The notes beneath the pieces were generated by a model. It was given only the letters and a program-made list of their open reading frames with translations, did no database searches and was not told where the DNA came from. A program made the position numbers and the translations under genes. Of a stretch of 64,000 bases of DNA, positions 52,867 to 62,338 are shown piece after piece (position 1 is the stretch's first letter; each line of letters starts with the position of its first letter). Source of the stretch: Paraflavisolibacter caeni. Lineage in GTDB: Bacteria > Bacteroidota > Bacteroidia > Chitinophagales > Chitinophagaceae. The stretch is taken from positions 21,090-85,089 of the forward strand of contig NZ_JAOTIF010000027.1 of NCBI RefSeq assembly GCF_025628885.1, written 5' to 3'.

Positions 52867-53733
52867 ATGAAACGTTTGAACGGAAAAGTAGCCATTGTTA
52901 CAGGGGGAGCCACAGGTATAGGTGAAGCCATTAGCCGTCTATTTGCCAAGGAAGGCGCCAAAGTTATTGTCAATGGCTTTCCTGAAGATCCTGTCATGGA
53001 TGTAGTGAGCAGTATTACCAACAAGGGAGATTTTGCAGCCCCATTTGTTGGTGATGTTTCCGTTGAGGAAAATGCCATGGCCTGTGTGCAATTTGCCATA
53101 CAAACTTTCTATAAGCTTGATATCCTGATCAACAATGCCGGCGTTTTTCCTGTTATGGAGCAAATCCATAACTATCCAACTGACGCCTTTGATTACGTCA
53201 TGCGCAATAATATCAGAACAGCGTTTCTCATGACGAAATATGCCATACCTGAATTGAAGAAGACCAAGGGCTGTATTGTTTCTGCCGGTTCTGAAGCAGG
53301 TTTCCTTGGTCTTGCAGAAAATGCCCCTTATGGCGGATCCAAGGGGTGGATACATGCTTTTACGCGAGGTGTTGCTGTTGAGCAAGCCCAGCATGGCATC
53401 AGGGCCAATTGTGTTTGTCCCGGAGCTATTGATACAGCGTGGACTCATAAGGAACACGGGCCTATGAAAAAGAAGCATGAAAAAATGATTATTGAAGGCA
53501 CGCCTTTGGGCCGTAGGGGAACACCGGAAGAGATAGCCAATGCCTACCTGTTCCTAGCGTCGGATGAAGCTTCTTATGTGACAGGAGCACTGTTTTCTGT
53601 GGATGGTGGCATTACGATTGCGAAGGGGGCAGTTGGCAAAATGGCGGATAAGGATGTGAAAAAGGAACCTGAAGACAACTTAGACCTGAAGCATGATATG
53701 GATGGAGCGACGGATATGATCAGGGGCAGATGA
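52867..53733 (+). CDS. Short-chain dehydrogenase/reductase
   Basis: A 288-residue SDR: TGGATGIG cofactor loop (about 12-19), NNAG motif, catalytic Ser (SAGSEAG) and YGGSK, and a PG(A)IDTAW region. A C-terminal extension of about 30 charged residues follows the usual end. The substrate is unknown; NAD(P) preference is not clear. Confidence 0.93.
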   Translation: MKRLNGKVAIVTGGATGIGEAISRLFAKEGAKVIVNGFPEDPVMDVVSSITNKGDFAAPFVGDVSVEENAMACVQFAIQTFYKLDILINNAGVFPVMEQIHNYPTDAFDYVMRNNIRTAFLMTKYAIPELKKTKGCIVSAGSEAGFLGLAENAPYGGSKGWIHAFTRGVAVEQAQHGIRANCVCPGAIDTAWTHKEHGPMKKKHEKMIIEGTPLGRRGTPEEIANAYLFLASDEASYVTGALFSVDGGITIAKGAVGKMADKDVKKEPEDNLDLKHDMDGATDMIRGR

Positions 53734-53747
53734 ATGTAGAACTATAA

Positions 53748-53814
53748 AAAATAACAATGCCTGCAAATCTGTTCGATACATTAAGTACAATCAGTTTGCA
53801 GGCATTGTTATTTT
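53748..53814. terminator. Bidirectional terminator
   Basis: A 20-bp perfect stem (53748-53767 with 53795-53814) with a 27-base loop and A/T-rich ends, between the convergent SDR and response-regulator genes. Confidence 0.88.
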
Positions 53815-53823
53815 AAACAAATA

Positions 53824-54183
53824 CTAGACCGGGAGATAGTTTTTAACCTTGCCCAGGAGATCAGACTCCTGAAAGGGCTTAGCCAAGAAATCATCGGCTC
53901 CGTAATCCCTAATATTTTTTTGAGCACTGGGATGGCCAGAAAAAACAATTACAGGTATATGCTTGCTCACATCACGACTTTTCAAAAACTTGCAGATGTT
54001 CCTGCCATCGGAACCTGAAAGCAAAACATCTAAAAGAATGAGGTCGGGTTTAAATGCATTTACCTGTTCATAAGCTTGTGCTTCGTACGCAGCACTTGCC
54101 ACCTCGTAGCCATTTTTCTTTAATGTCAATTTAATGACAGTAATCATATCCGGATCGTCATCAATTACCAAAATCTTATGCAT
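53824..54183 (-). CDS. Single-domain response regulator
   Basis: A 119-residue receiver-only protein. D9/D10 and phospho-acceptor D52 (LILLDVLL) are present, with a Ser in VFSGH and Lys in LAKPF. No output domain and no kinase next to it, so it probably serves a distant or orphan kinase. The start is the ATG at 54181-54183. Confidence 0.93.
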   Translation of the reverse strand: MHKILVIDDDPDMITVIKLTLKKNGYEVASAAYEAQAYEQVNAFKPDLILLDVLLSGSDGRNICKFLKSRDVSKHIPVIVFSGHPSAQKNIRDYGADDFLAKPFQESDLLGKVKNYLPV

Positions 54184-54468
54184 GTAATCTTTTTAAATGA
54201 TTAACTCTAAAACACTGATTGCATGACTTCCTCACAACCTTCTTGAAAAGAAAATGGAAGTGTTTGTAATAAAAATAGAAAAAAATAGTTTTCAGAGAAC
54301 AATTCGCCTCTGTTTATTGGGTTTATAACTGATTGTTTATAATTATTTTGTAGAAAACACTTACTTAGATCGTGTTTTTTCTTCATTTGTTGCCCTGTGG
54401 GGCAAAGGGATAAGGGTCACCAATGCATTGCGGTGTCCAAGCTAAATTCAAGCATACCTTTTACTGAA
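54184..54468. other. AT-rich spacer, no gene found
   Basis: 285 bp between a response regulator and the KTSC gene. No hairpin of note and no exact TAnnTTTG element. Confidence 0.4.
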
Positions 54469-54705
54469 TCAAGCTTCTTTTACTTTTCCTGAAGTAAACT
54501 GATTTTTTATGTATTCATTGAAAAATGATCCAGCAGAACCTTCACATTCTATGTACAACAAAAAGACCTTCCAAAGCCGTAATGGCACATCGTAGTAACG
54601 GTAAATATTGCCCGTGCGGAATTCTATTTCCATGATCTTGTCTTTTTCAATGTATTCCACCCGGTGTATTGTTGCAGATTTTGTAGTAAATACAGGCTTC
54701 CCCAT
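54469..54705 (-). CDS. KTSC domain protein
   Basis: A 78-residue protein of the KTSC family: IHRVEYIEKDKIMEIEFRTG, then YRYYDVP and GSFFNEYIK. These small domains occur alone or fused to RNA-modifying or nucleic-acid enzymes. The function is unknown. Confidence 0.85.
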   Translation of the reverse strand: MGKPVFTTKSATIHRVEYIEKDKIMEIEFRTGNIYRYYDVPLRLWKVFLLYIECEGSAGSFFNEYIKNQFTSGKVKEA

Positions 54706-54873
54706 GAGTTTTAATTCAAGACTAATAATAAAAAAATTGTACCAACCTTGAGTTTGCGATCTTAAGAGTTAAATGAGTATTCAGCAGGGTTCTGTAGATG
54801 AAGCAGAGAACTATAACTACAACCAATAGTGGGTCGAGAAAAACTTCTTGCATAAAGTTTGTAGATTAAGAGT

Positions 54874-55614
54874 ATGATCAGAAAGGTTAGAGAAAAAATC
54901 GGTAAGGTTTGGGCCAGCGTGGCGTTATTGTCAATTGAAATAATAGTAGTTGGAGCTTTATTTCTAGGAGCTTTCACAGGCTTTGTGTTTATGGTCAGGC
55001 GGGTTTTTCACCTGCACGATACTAAGCTGGATTACGAAGTATTTAACTATTTAAGCAAGCACGTAAATGGCACGAATAATTCTATAATGCTAGGCATTAC
55101 TTTTCTTGGACGACATGAATTCCTGATCCCAGCGAACCTGTTCCTCATTTTTTATTTCCTGGTGGTTAAAAAACATAAATGGTATTCTATTAAAGTACCC
55201 GCCATAGCACTGAGCAGCCTTGCTTTGATGTTTTTATTGAAACACCTGTTCGGACGAGAGCGGCCACTAACCCCATTATTAGAAGAAGCAAAAGGAATGA
55301 GTTTTCCCAGCGGGCATGCATTAATGAGCGTAACTTTTTATGGCTTATTGATTTATATTATCTGGCAGTCTGTAAAAAATAAAAAGCTTCGCCTGGCACT
55401 CACATTTGCCTTGATTTTATTGATCCTGCTGATCGGCTTTAGCCGGATTTACCTGAGGGTGCATTATACTACTGATGTTATTGCCGGCTTTTGTATGGGT
55501 TTCTTATGGCTGGTAGTTTCTATCTGGGTTGTTGACCAGTTTGAAAAGTTCAGCAAGCGCAAAGTAAGCCCAATAGTAGAGAATCCAACCAAGCCAATCG
55601 GTATAGAACAGTAA
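54874..55614 (+). CDS. PAP2-family membrane phosphatase
   Basis: A 246-residue polytopic phosphatase with the three PAP2 motifs: KHLFGRERP, PSGH (FPSGHALMS) and SRIYLRVHYTTD. Likely substrates are phosphatidic acid or undecaprenyl pyrophosphate, the latter linking it to wall lipid recycling (inference). The start is the ATG at 54874. Confidence 0.92.
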   Translation: MIRKVREKIGKVWASVALLSIEIIVVGALFLGAFTGFVFMVRRVFHLHDTKLDYEVFNYLSKHVNGTNNSIMLGITFLGRHEFLIPANLFLIFYFLVVKKHKWYSIKVPAIALSSLALMFLLKHLFGRERPLTPLLEEAKGMSFPSGHALMSVTFYGLLIYIIWQSVKNKKLRLALTFALILLILLIGFSRIYLRVHYTTDVIAGFCMGFLWLVVSIWVVDQFEKFSKRKVSPIVENPTKPIGIEQ

Positions 55615-55662
55615 CCCCCAACTCACCCCCAGTCCGCCTCAGGCGGAGAGCATCCACGCACA

Positions 55663-55944
55663 TTAATAAGATACAGGTTTTTGGGCTGGCTGTCCGGTAT
55701 CGGATTTAGCTGTATCGTATTTAGGTTTGGAGGTATCTATTTTTTCTCTTTTCTGAAGATCCTCGCGGTCTTCCATCATTGTTGTATCTGTAGCAGGATT
55801 CCATCCTTCACCGGTTGAGTCCACTAAAGCGCCATCTGAGTCATTTGTGCCTATACCATCATCCACAACACCACCCTGGTCTGAATGGCTGCCACAAGCT
55901 GTAAACAATGCTGCGCCTACCAAAACAATGAATATCTTTTTCAT
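55663..55944 (-). CDS. Small lipoprotein of unknown function
   Basis: A 93-residue protein with a lipobox (FTACG, Cys at residue 17). The mature part is Asp/Gly/Thr-rich, low in complexity and probably disordered. No family is recognised. Confidence 0.7.
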   Translation of the reverse strand: MKKIFIVLVGAALFTACGSHSDQGGVVDDGIGTNDSDGALVDSTGEGWNPATDTTMMEDREDLQKREKIDTSKPKYDTAKSDTGQPAQKPVSY

Positions 55945-56019
55945 AAGTCCTATTTGTAATTGTTAAGTACTGCAAGTTTTTTGCCACTATAACCAGCCAA
56001 AATAATAAGCTGATCAATA

Positions 56020-56050
56020 TTGTTTCCCTCAGTATAAGAAACTATTTTTG
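56020..56050 (+). promoter_or_regulatory. Bacteroidota-type promoter
   Basis: TTG at 56020-56022 and TATTTTTG at 56043-56050, 20 bp apart, upstream of the lipoprotein gene at 56073. Confidence 0.7.
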
Positions 56051-56072
56051 TTCTAAACTGATTTAACTGTTT

Positions 56073-56717
56073 ATGAAAAACTTATTTTCTATCGCAACAC
56101 TATTTGCGTTGCTGCTCTCCAGTTGTGGTCCATCCATTTATAAGACGACAGATTTCCAGGACGTGACCAAGGACCACAAAACAATTGCTATTATTCCGGC
56201 TACAGTAATGATCCAACTACGTCCCAACGAAGCCAAGAAATTGACTCCGGAGCAGATTGAAAAAAATGAAGAGGCTACCGGTTATGCGATGCAGGAAAAA
56301 ATGTATGGATGGTTTCTGCGCCGCAGCAGTAAATACCATTTCACGGTTAATTTCCAGGATGTAAGCGAAACCAATGCATTGCTGCAGAATGCTAAGCTTT
56401 CTTATAAAGACATTATGAAAAAGTCGAAGGGCGAATTGGCTAAAATATTGGGAGTTGATGCTGTTATTTCTGCCTCACTACACACTGATAAACCAATGAA
56501 CGAAGGTGTGGCAGTAGCCTTAGGATTGTTAGTTGGTTATTGGGGTAATACCAATAAAGCTTATACAACAATCGATATACATGAAGGCAAAAAAGGAAAC
56601 CTATTATGGAAATACGATTATGAAGCTTCGGGCTCTGTAGGTAGCAACCCTGAAAACTTAGTAAATGCTCTAATGCGTAATGCATCCAAGAAGTTTCCTT
56701 ATAATGCAAAAAGTTGA
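56073..56717 (+). CDS. Lipoprotein with an LpoB/GNA1162-like fold (tentative)
   Basis: A 214-residue lipoprotein (Cys at 18 in SSCG). The mature part has a repeated alpha/beta pattern: an IAIIPATVMI strand, an M-rich helix, a LGVDAVISASL strand and a late KYDYEASG strand. This resembles periplasmic CsgG/LpoB/GNA1162-type lipoproteins but without decisive motifs. It may be a periplasmic or outer-membrane accessory factor. Confidence 0.65.
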   Translation: MKNLFSIATLFALLLSSCGPSIYKTTDFQDVTKDHKTIAIIPATVMIQLRPNEAKKLTPEQIEKNEEATGYAMQEKMYGWFLRRSSKYHFTVNFQDVSETNALLQNAKLSYKDIMKKSKGELAKILGVDAVISASLHTDKPMNEGVAVALGLLVGYWGNTNKAYTTIDIHEGKKGNLLWKYDYEASGSVGSNPENLVNALMRNASKKFPYNAKS

Positions 56718-56751
56718 TCCAATTTATCCTGTTAGCTAATACAGGTGATCC

Positions 56752-56796
56752 AAATAACGAACAAAACCCGGTTTAGCCGGGTTTTGTTCGTTATTT
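56752..56796 (+). terminator. Intrinsic terminator, 20-bp stem
   Basis: Perfect arms 56752-56771 and 56777-56796 with a TTTAG loop, followed on the plus strand by AACG rather than a T run; the outer ends are A/T-rich. It ends the lipoprotein gene. Confidence 0.85.
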
Positions 56797-56832
56797 AACG
56801 ATTAGGATATCCTTTAGGCGGCGTGAAAATGC

Positions 56833-56840
56833 TACCTTTG
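56833..56840 (+). promoter_or_regulatory. Bacteroidota -7 element of the ABC-F gene
   Basis: TACCTTTG, an exact TAnnTTTG match, ending 21 bp before the ATG at 56862. The -33 box is weak (CTTTAG). Confidence 0.65.
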
Positions 56841-56861
56841 CGCCTTCAATTTTAGGCTATT

Positions 56862-58502
56862 ATGATTTCTGTAAATAATATAACGCTATCATTCGGTAAG
56901 AGAGTGCTGTTTGATGAGGTAAACATCAACTTCACCAAGGGCAATTGCTATGGTGTGATTGGCGCCAATGGAGCTGGTAAATCAACTTTCTTAAAGATTT
57001 TATCTGGCGAAATTGAGCCTAATAAGGGTTCGGTAAGCATTACGACAGGCGAACGCATGGCTGTATTGAAACAGAATCACTTTGAATTTGATAATGTTAC
57101 TGTACTCAATACAGTGCTGATGGGTCATAAGAAGATGTGGGATGTGATGCATGAGAAAGACGCCATTTACCTGGATCCTGATGCTACAGAAGACGATTAT
57201 ATGCGTGCTGGTCACCTTGAAGCTGAGTATGGCGAGATGGGTGGCTATACGGCAGAAAGTGATGCCGGCAGCATGTTAGGCGAACTGGGTGTGAAGGAAG
57301 AGTTTCACCAAAGCCTGATGAAGGACATTCCTTCCAACATGAAAGTGCGGGTGCTTTTGGCCCAAGCCATATTTGGTAACCCGGACATCCTGCTGCTCGA
57401 TGAGCCTACCAACGGACTGGATATAGAAACCATTGGCTGGCTGGAAAACTTCCTGGCCGATTACGAGAACATCGTATTGGTTGTATCCCACGACCGTCAC
57501 TTCCTGGATGCGGTATGTACACACGTAGCTGACGTGGACCGCCAGAAAATCAAGGTATTTACCGGTAACTATACTTTCTGGTACGAGTCATCGCAGTTGA
57601 TGGCCCGCCAGTTGAGCGATAAGAATAAAAAGACTGAAGATAAGCGCCAGGCTTTGATTGACTTTATTGCCCGCTTCTCGGCCAATGCGTCTAAGAGCCG
57701 CCAGGCTACTGCCCGTAAGAAGGCATTGGAAAAGCTCACTATTGAAGAAATTGAGCCATCTAACCGCCGTTACCCAGGCATTATCTTCCAACCTCAGCGT
57801 GAGGTAGGTAACCAAATCCTGAATGTAGAAAACCTGAAGTCTTCAGTAGAAGGCCGCCGGCTTTTTGATAAAGTGACTTTCAGCGTAAACAAGGGTGAGA
57901 AGATCGCATTGTTGAGTAAAGACCCGTTGGCTGTTACCAACTTCTTTGAAATCATCAACGGTAATATGCAGGCTGATGCCGGTAAGTTTGAGTGGGGTAC
58001 TACTATTACCAAAGCCTACCTGCCATTGGAAAACAATGAGTTCTTCAAGCAAGGTTTAACCCTGCTTGATTGGCTGCGTCAGTACGTGCCGCCTCATGTT
58101 ACTGATGCCGATGAACCATTTCTTAGAGGTTTTCTTGGAAAAATGCTGTTCAGTGGTGATGATATCATGAAGAAGACAAACGTACTGAGTGGAGGTGAAA
58201 AAGTGCGTTGTATGCTCAGCCGGATGATGTTGCAGAACCCCAACCTGATTGTTTTGGACCAGCCGACCAACCACCTGGACCTGGAGAGCATCCAAAGCTT
58301 CAACGAAGGCTGTCAGACATTCCCAGGTATTGTGTTGTTGACATCACATGACCATACCTTTATGCAGACGGTGGCCAACAGGGTGATTGAATTGACACCT
58401 AATGGCATTATCGACCGCCTGATGACATTTGATGAGTACATTGAAGACAAGAGGGTGAAGCAATTGAGAGAAGAGATGTACCAGAGGGCGGTAGCGGTAT
58501 AA
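56862..58502 (+). CDS. ABC-F family ATPase (YbiT-like)
   Basis: A 546-residue soluble protein with two ABC modules. The first Walker A is GANGAGKST (about 34-42); the two ABC signature regions and the linker (about 240-310, PtIM) are present. The second module's Walker A, near residue 355, is degenerate (LLSKDPLAV): it lacks the GxxxxGK[S/T] pattern. YbiT-like ABC-F proteins also have a weak second site. They act on ribosomes and may protect translation. The start is the ATG at 56862. Confidence 0.93.
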   Translation: MISVNNITLSFGKRVLFDEVNINFTKGNCYGVIGANGAGKSTFLKILSGEIEPNKGSVSITTGERMAVLKQNHFEFDNVTVLNTVLMGHKKMWDVMHEKDAIYLDPDATEDDYMRAGHLEAEYGEMGGYTAESDAGSMLGELGVKEEFHQSLMKDIPSNMKVRVLLAQAIFGNPDILLLDEPTNGLDIETIGWLENFLADYENIVLVVSHDRHFLDAVCTHVADVDRQKIKVFTGNYTFWYESSQLMARQLSDKNKKTEDKRQALIDFIARFSANASKSRQATARKKALEKLTIEEIEPSNRRYPGIIFQPQREVGNQILNVENLKSSVEGRRLFDKVTFSVNKGEKIALLSKDPLAVTNFFEIINGNMQADAGKFEWGTTITKAYLPLENNEFFKQGLTLLDWLRQYVPPHVTDADEPFLRGFLGKMLFSGDDIMKKTNVLSGGEKVRCMLSRMMLQNPNLIVLDQPTNHLDLESIQSFNEGCQTFPGIVLLTSHDHTFMQTVANRVIELTPNGIIDRLMTFDEYIEDKRVKQLREEMYQRAVAV

Positions 58503-58534
58503 GTATGTAGTTAAGAAATAGTTTTTCAATAGTA

Positions 58535-58561
58535 AAAGGGTATCGGAATGATACCCTTTTT
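58535..58561 (+). terminator. Intrinsic terminator
   Basis: An 11-bp perfect stem (58535-58545 with 58551-58561), GGAAT loop, followed by TT-ATTT. Confidence 0.88.
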
Positions 58562-58667
58562 ATTTATTTCTAAAAATATCAAGCTGTGCATTATCTTCAA
58601 TGCATAAATTGGATAGAGGTAAAACTTCATTCTGATTTAATAAATGTATCTACACCAAAACTGAATC

Positions 58668-59108
58668 ATGAAAAAAAACGTCTTTTGTATTCTTACAGTT
58701 ATCTCACTATTTTTTATTAGTTCGTGCCAGAAAGAAATTTCTTCAGAAGAAAACAATTCAACACAAGCATTAGGAAAGTGGAACATCAACAGTGCTGTTC
58801 AATGGTGGTCCCCAACAGGCGGATCAACGGTAAAAGATACTTTCAGCTTTGCCGGTGAAGGGGTTTATCGAGATTTCAGAAGTGATGGTAAAGTTTATTC
58901 GCTCTTAACAGACGGTTTCACTTTATTTTATGACACAGCAAACTTCAAAATCTCCGGCAATAAAATCATTTTATGGAACTCCAGTTATAGAGATACTGGA
59001 GATATTCAGAAATTAACCAGAAATGAATTTTCCTTGTATAAAAAAACCCTCATCAATAATAGTATTGACAAGGGAATTCTTGAAGTATGGAATCATATGA
59101 CCAAGTAA
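58668..59108 (+). CDS. Lipoprotein, possibly lipocalin-like
   Basis: A 146-residue lipoprotein (lipobox ISSCQ, Cys at 20). The mature part opens with ALGKWNINSA, like many small Bacteroidota lipocalin-like or DUF lipoproteins, and has several beta strands. No function assigned. Its stop lies 5 bp before the convergent SMR gene. Confidence 0.7.
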   Translation: MKKNVFCILTVISLFFISSCQKEISSEENNSTQALGKWNINSAVQWWSPTGGSTVKDTFSFAGEGVYRDFRSDGKVYSLLTDGFTLFYDTANFKISGNKIILWNSSYRDTGDIQKLTRNEFSLYKKTLINNSIDKGILEVWNHMTK

Positions 59109-59112
59109 GGTG

Positions 59113-59439
59113 CTAATTGGAAACAAACTTCAGCCCGATGATGGAGGCTATGAGGGTGAAGAGAAAAAATACACGCCAGAATTCAGCGGGCTCTTTAAAG
59201 TATAAGATGCCTACCAATACGGTTCCTACGGCACCAACGCCAGTCCATACGGCATAAGCAGTTCCAATAGGTAATGTTTGAGTAGCCTTATAGAGGAGGA
59301 ACATGCTGATGGATAGGGAGATAAAGAAACCAACCATCCAAAGGGTGGCTGTTGTGCCTGATGTTTCCTTTGCTTTGCCTAGGCAGGTGGCAAAGCCTAC
59401 TTCGAAAAGACCAGCGATGATCAGGATAATCCAATTCAT
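59113..59439 (-). CDS. SMR-family exporter, Gdx/SugE type
   Basis: A 108-residue four-TM small multidrug resistance protein. The conserved membrane Glu in AGLFEVGFA (residue 13) and the GTAYAVWTGVGAVG stretch match SugE/Gdx, which exports guanidinium. No guanidine riboswitch is evident upstream. The family is firm; the substrate is inferred from the subfamily. Confidence 0.92.
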   Translation of the reverse strand: MNWIILIIAGLFEVGFATCLGKAKETSGTTATLWMVGFFISLSISMFLLYKATQTLPIGTAYAVWTGVGAVGTVLVGILYFKEPAEFWRVFFLFTLIASIIGLKFVSN

Positions 59440-59469
59440 TTTTATGGGTTATAAGTCGCGTAGATGATA

Positions 59470-59531
59470 AAATAAATGACGAATGACTTCATATTGGGGG
59501 TGACCCTCTATTAGTCATTCGTCATTTATTT
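59470..59531 (-). terminator. Terminator with ATGACGAAT repeat arms
   Basis: A 19-bp perfect stem (59470-59488 with 59513-59531) with a 24-base loop. The arms contain AAATGAC-GAATGAC heptamers. It ends the metalloprotease gene. Confidence 0.85.
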
Positions 59532-59557
59532 AGTGCCCGAAAATAGAGAAAATATCT

Positions 59558-60406
59558 CTATTGCAGTTCAGGGGCGTTGAAGGTGTCGCCCTGGTTGATA
59601 TCACCAGTTTGGTAGCCTTTCTTGAACCAGTACATTCTTTGCTGAGAGGTGCCGTGGGTAAATGACTCAGGAACTACATATCCCTGGGCTTCCTTTTGCA
59701 GGCGGTCATCCCCAATGGCATTAGCGGCATTTAAGGCTTCCTCTATATCACCACTTTCCACAACATTTTTCAACTTATCAGCATAATGAGCCCACACACC
59801 GGCCAGAAAGTCTGCCTGCAACTCCATACGTACAGAATACTGGTTGTACTCTTCCTTATCCATTTGTTGCCGCATCCGGGCCATTTTGTCGGAAATCCCT
59901 AAAAGGGTTTGGACATGGTGCCCAACTTCGTGTGCTACCACGTAGGCCATAGCAAAATCTCCAGGTGCCTGGAAGCGTTCCTGCAATTCCTGATAAAAGG
60001 AAAGATCAACATATAGTTTCTGATCGCCGGGGCAATAGAACGGACCAGAAGCCGAACTTGCCATTCCACAGGCAGACTGAACTCCGTCACGGAATAAAAC
60101 TAAAGTAGGTTCTGGGTAATCTTTACCCATTTTTTTGAACAATTGGTTCCATATATCCTCTGTATCAGCCAAAACAACTTTTACAAATTGGGCTCTTTGA
60201 TCGTCTGCGGCCTTCTCTTCGGCTGTCATTTCGCGGCCCTGGTTAGGCAGCTGTTGTGGCAGCTGCGACACATCGCCTCCACCTAATAAGAAGTTCAATA
60301 CTAAGACGATAACGCCTAATATCCCACCACCAACGGCCACTTGTCCACCGGAGATACCACGGCGGTCTTCCACGTTGGAACTCTGTCTTCTACCTTGCCA
60401 TAACAT
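59558..60406 (-). CDS. YpfJ-like neutral zinc metalloprotease
   Basis: A 282-residue protein with one TM helix (about 26-45), a Gln-rich linker and a metalloprotease domain with HEVGHH (about 162-167). The YPFJ/zinc_peptidase family matches in motifs and length. Probably acts outside the cytoplasm. The substrate is unknown. Confidence 0.88.
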   Translation of the reverse strand: MLWQGRRQSSNVEDRRGISGGQVAVGGGILGVIVLVLNFLLGGGDVSQLPQQLPNQGREMTAEEKAADDQRAQFVKVVLADTEDIWNQLFKKMGKDYPEPTLVLFRDGVQSACGMASSASGPFYCPGDQKLYVDLSFYQELQERFQAPGDFAMAYVVAHEVGHHVQTLLGISDKMARMRQQMDKEEYNQYSVRMELQADFLAGVWAHYADKLKNVVESGDIEEALNAANAIGDDRLQKEAQGYVVPESFTHGTSQQRMYWFKKGYQTGDINQGDTFNAPELQ

Positions 60407-60542
60407 AATTTCAAACCTGGATGTAGGGAGATGAATTCCCTTTGTTTAAAAATAGGTTTACTCAAAAGGAGGATAAAAAAGCGTGCCGGATGTTAGTAGA
60501 AGGGATTGAAGAACGAGGTTCCAATCCCTTCTCAATACTTGT

Positions 60543-62318
60543 CTACAGTGGATATGTGTTCTTTTGAATCAACACTTCGGAGATACGGCGACGAGCATCT
60601 TTACTGTTGAAGGGCTGTGCCTTGGTAAAGCGTCTCAGGCCCATTTGCATCATGCGCAGTTCATCGCCATCGGCAAAGGCATTCAGTGCATCCTTACCAT
60701 GCTTTAAGATCCTGTCGGCGGCATCATATAAATAGCAGGATAGTATATCCTTATACACCTGGCTGTCGCCTTCTGATCCGGAGAGTTTTATTACCCGAAG
60801 TAATAAGCTTTCAGCCACGAAAGTGTAGATAGACATATCAGCAATGTTCATCAACACTTCCTGTTCGTTTTCCAGTTTCATCATCAGCTTTTGTACAGCA
60901 GCCCCTGCTGTGAGCAGGATAGCTTTCTTGAAGTTGGCCACCATCTTGCGTTCTTCAGCAAAAGGTGTTTCGTCTTCAGATCCAAAATCAGGAATGCTCA
61001 TGAGTTCTTTTTGTACTTCCATTGCAGCACCCATCAAGTTGAGGCGGCCCTGTAATGCACGTTTCAGGGTCATGTCTACAATGAGCAAGCGGTTGATCTC
61101 ATTAGTGCCTTCAAAGATGCGGTTGATACGGCTATCCCGGTAAGCTCTTGAGATATTATACTCGGCACTAAAGCCATTCCCACCATGGATCTGAACACCT
61201 TCGTCCACTACAAAGTCTAAGGTTTCACTCCCCATTACTTTGAGGATGGCACATTCGATGGCGTATTCTTCTGCAGCAGTCAGAACAGCTTCGTTATAGG
61301 GTTTGCCACCTTCCAGCAGTTCTGCTTCCTTACTGTCTATCCACTTTGCAGTGCGGTATAAGGCACTTTCACAAGCAAAGGTGCGTATAGCCATCTCAGC
61401 CAATTTGTGTTTGATCGCACCAAAGTTGGCGATGGGTTGTTTGAACTGCTCGCGTGTGTTGGCATATTGCACTGAATTGGTGATGGCATGACGGGTACCA
61501 CCCAAGGCAGCTGCACAAAGTTTGAGGCGGCCAATGTTTAAAATATTGAAGGCGATCTTATGGCCCTTACCTATTTCTCCCAGCAGGTTTTCTACCGGCA
61601 CTTTACAATCCTGGAAGTACAACTGTACAGTTGAGGAGCCTTTTATCCCCATCTTGTGTTCTTCGGGTCCTTGTGTAAAACCCTCGAAACCTCTCTCCAC
61701 TATAAAGGCTGAAAATTTATCTCCATCGATCTTAGCAAAGACGGTGTAGACGTCGGCAAAGCCGCCATTGGTGATCCAGCATTTCTGGCCATTCAGTACA
61801 TAGTATTTCCCATCTTCGGACAGGCGGGCTGAAGTCTTTGCACTCAGGGCATCGCTACCGCTATTAGGTTCTGTCAAGCTATAGGACCCTATCCATTCTC
61901 CACTCAGCAGTTTGGGAAGGTATTTTTGCTTTTGCTCCGGAGTTCCAAAATACAGGATAGGGAGTGTGCCAATGCCAGTATGGGCTGCGATGGCTACAGA
62001 AAAGGAATGGCCGGCTCCCAAATAATCGTTGATGATGGTGGAAGTAATAAAGTCCTTACCCAGGCCGCCATATTCTTCAGGGAAAGCAGCAGCCAGCAGC
62101 CCTTGCTCTCCAGCTTTTTCCATTAGGGAACGCATAAGGCCGGGTTCCTGGTGGTCTATTCTTTCAAGTAAGGGGATGATTTCAGTCTGAAGGAATTGTT
62201 CGCACATATCGCGAATCATTCGTTGCTCTTCAGTAAACTCTTCAGGTGTAAAAATGGAAGCGCTTTCTTTAATGAGCCATTCGCCTCCTTTTAATGCTTT
62301 TGTTACTGTGGTTTGCAT
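60543..62318 (-). CDS. Long-type acyl-CoA dehydrogenase
   Basis: A 591-residue flavoprotein. The usual ACAD core (about 25-410) has the FAD/substrate motifs AEYNISRAYRDSRINRIFEGTNEINR with the Glu in FEGTNE. A C-terminal extension of about 180 residues resembles the VLCAD/ACAD9 type. It oxidises acyl-CoA in fatty-acid breakdown. Second gene of the MarR operon (20-bp gap). Confidence 0.93.
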   Translation of the reverse strand: MQTTVTKALKGGEWLIKESASIFTPEEFTEEQRMIRDMCEQFLQTEIIPLLERIDHQEPGLMRSLMEKAGEQGLLAAAFPEEYGGLGKDFITSTIINDYLGAGHSFSVAIAAHTGIGTLPILYFGTPEQKQKYLPKLLSGEWIGSYSLTEPNSGSDALSAKTSARLSEDGKYYVLNGQKCWITNGGFADVYTVFAKIDGDKFSAFIVERGFEGFTQGPEEHKMGIKGSSTVQLYFQDCKVPVENLLGEIGKGHKIAFNILNIGRLKLCAAALGGTRHAITNSVQYANTREQFKQPIANFGAIKHKLAEMAIRTFACESALYRTAKWIDSKEAELLEGGKPYNEAVLTAAEEYAIECAILKVMGSETLDFVVDEGVQIHGGNGFSAEYNISRAYRDSRINRIFEGTNEINRLLIVDMTLKRALQGRLNLMGAAMEVQKELMSIPDFGSEDETPFAEERKMVANFKKAILLTAGAAVQKLMMKLENEQEVLMNIADMSIYTFVAESLLLRVIKLSGSEGDSQVYKDILSCYLYDAADRILKHGKDALNAFADGDELRMMQMGLRRFTKAQPFNSKDARRRISEVLIQKNTYPL

Positions 62319-62338
62319 GATGACGGGTTTTATGGGTT

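Noticed and set aside
59440..59557. Guanidine riboswitch for the SMR exporter
   Set aside because: The upstream region is short and taken up by the metalloprotease terminator; no riboswitch-like structure is visible.
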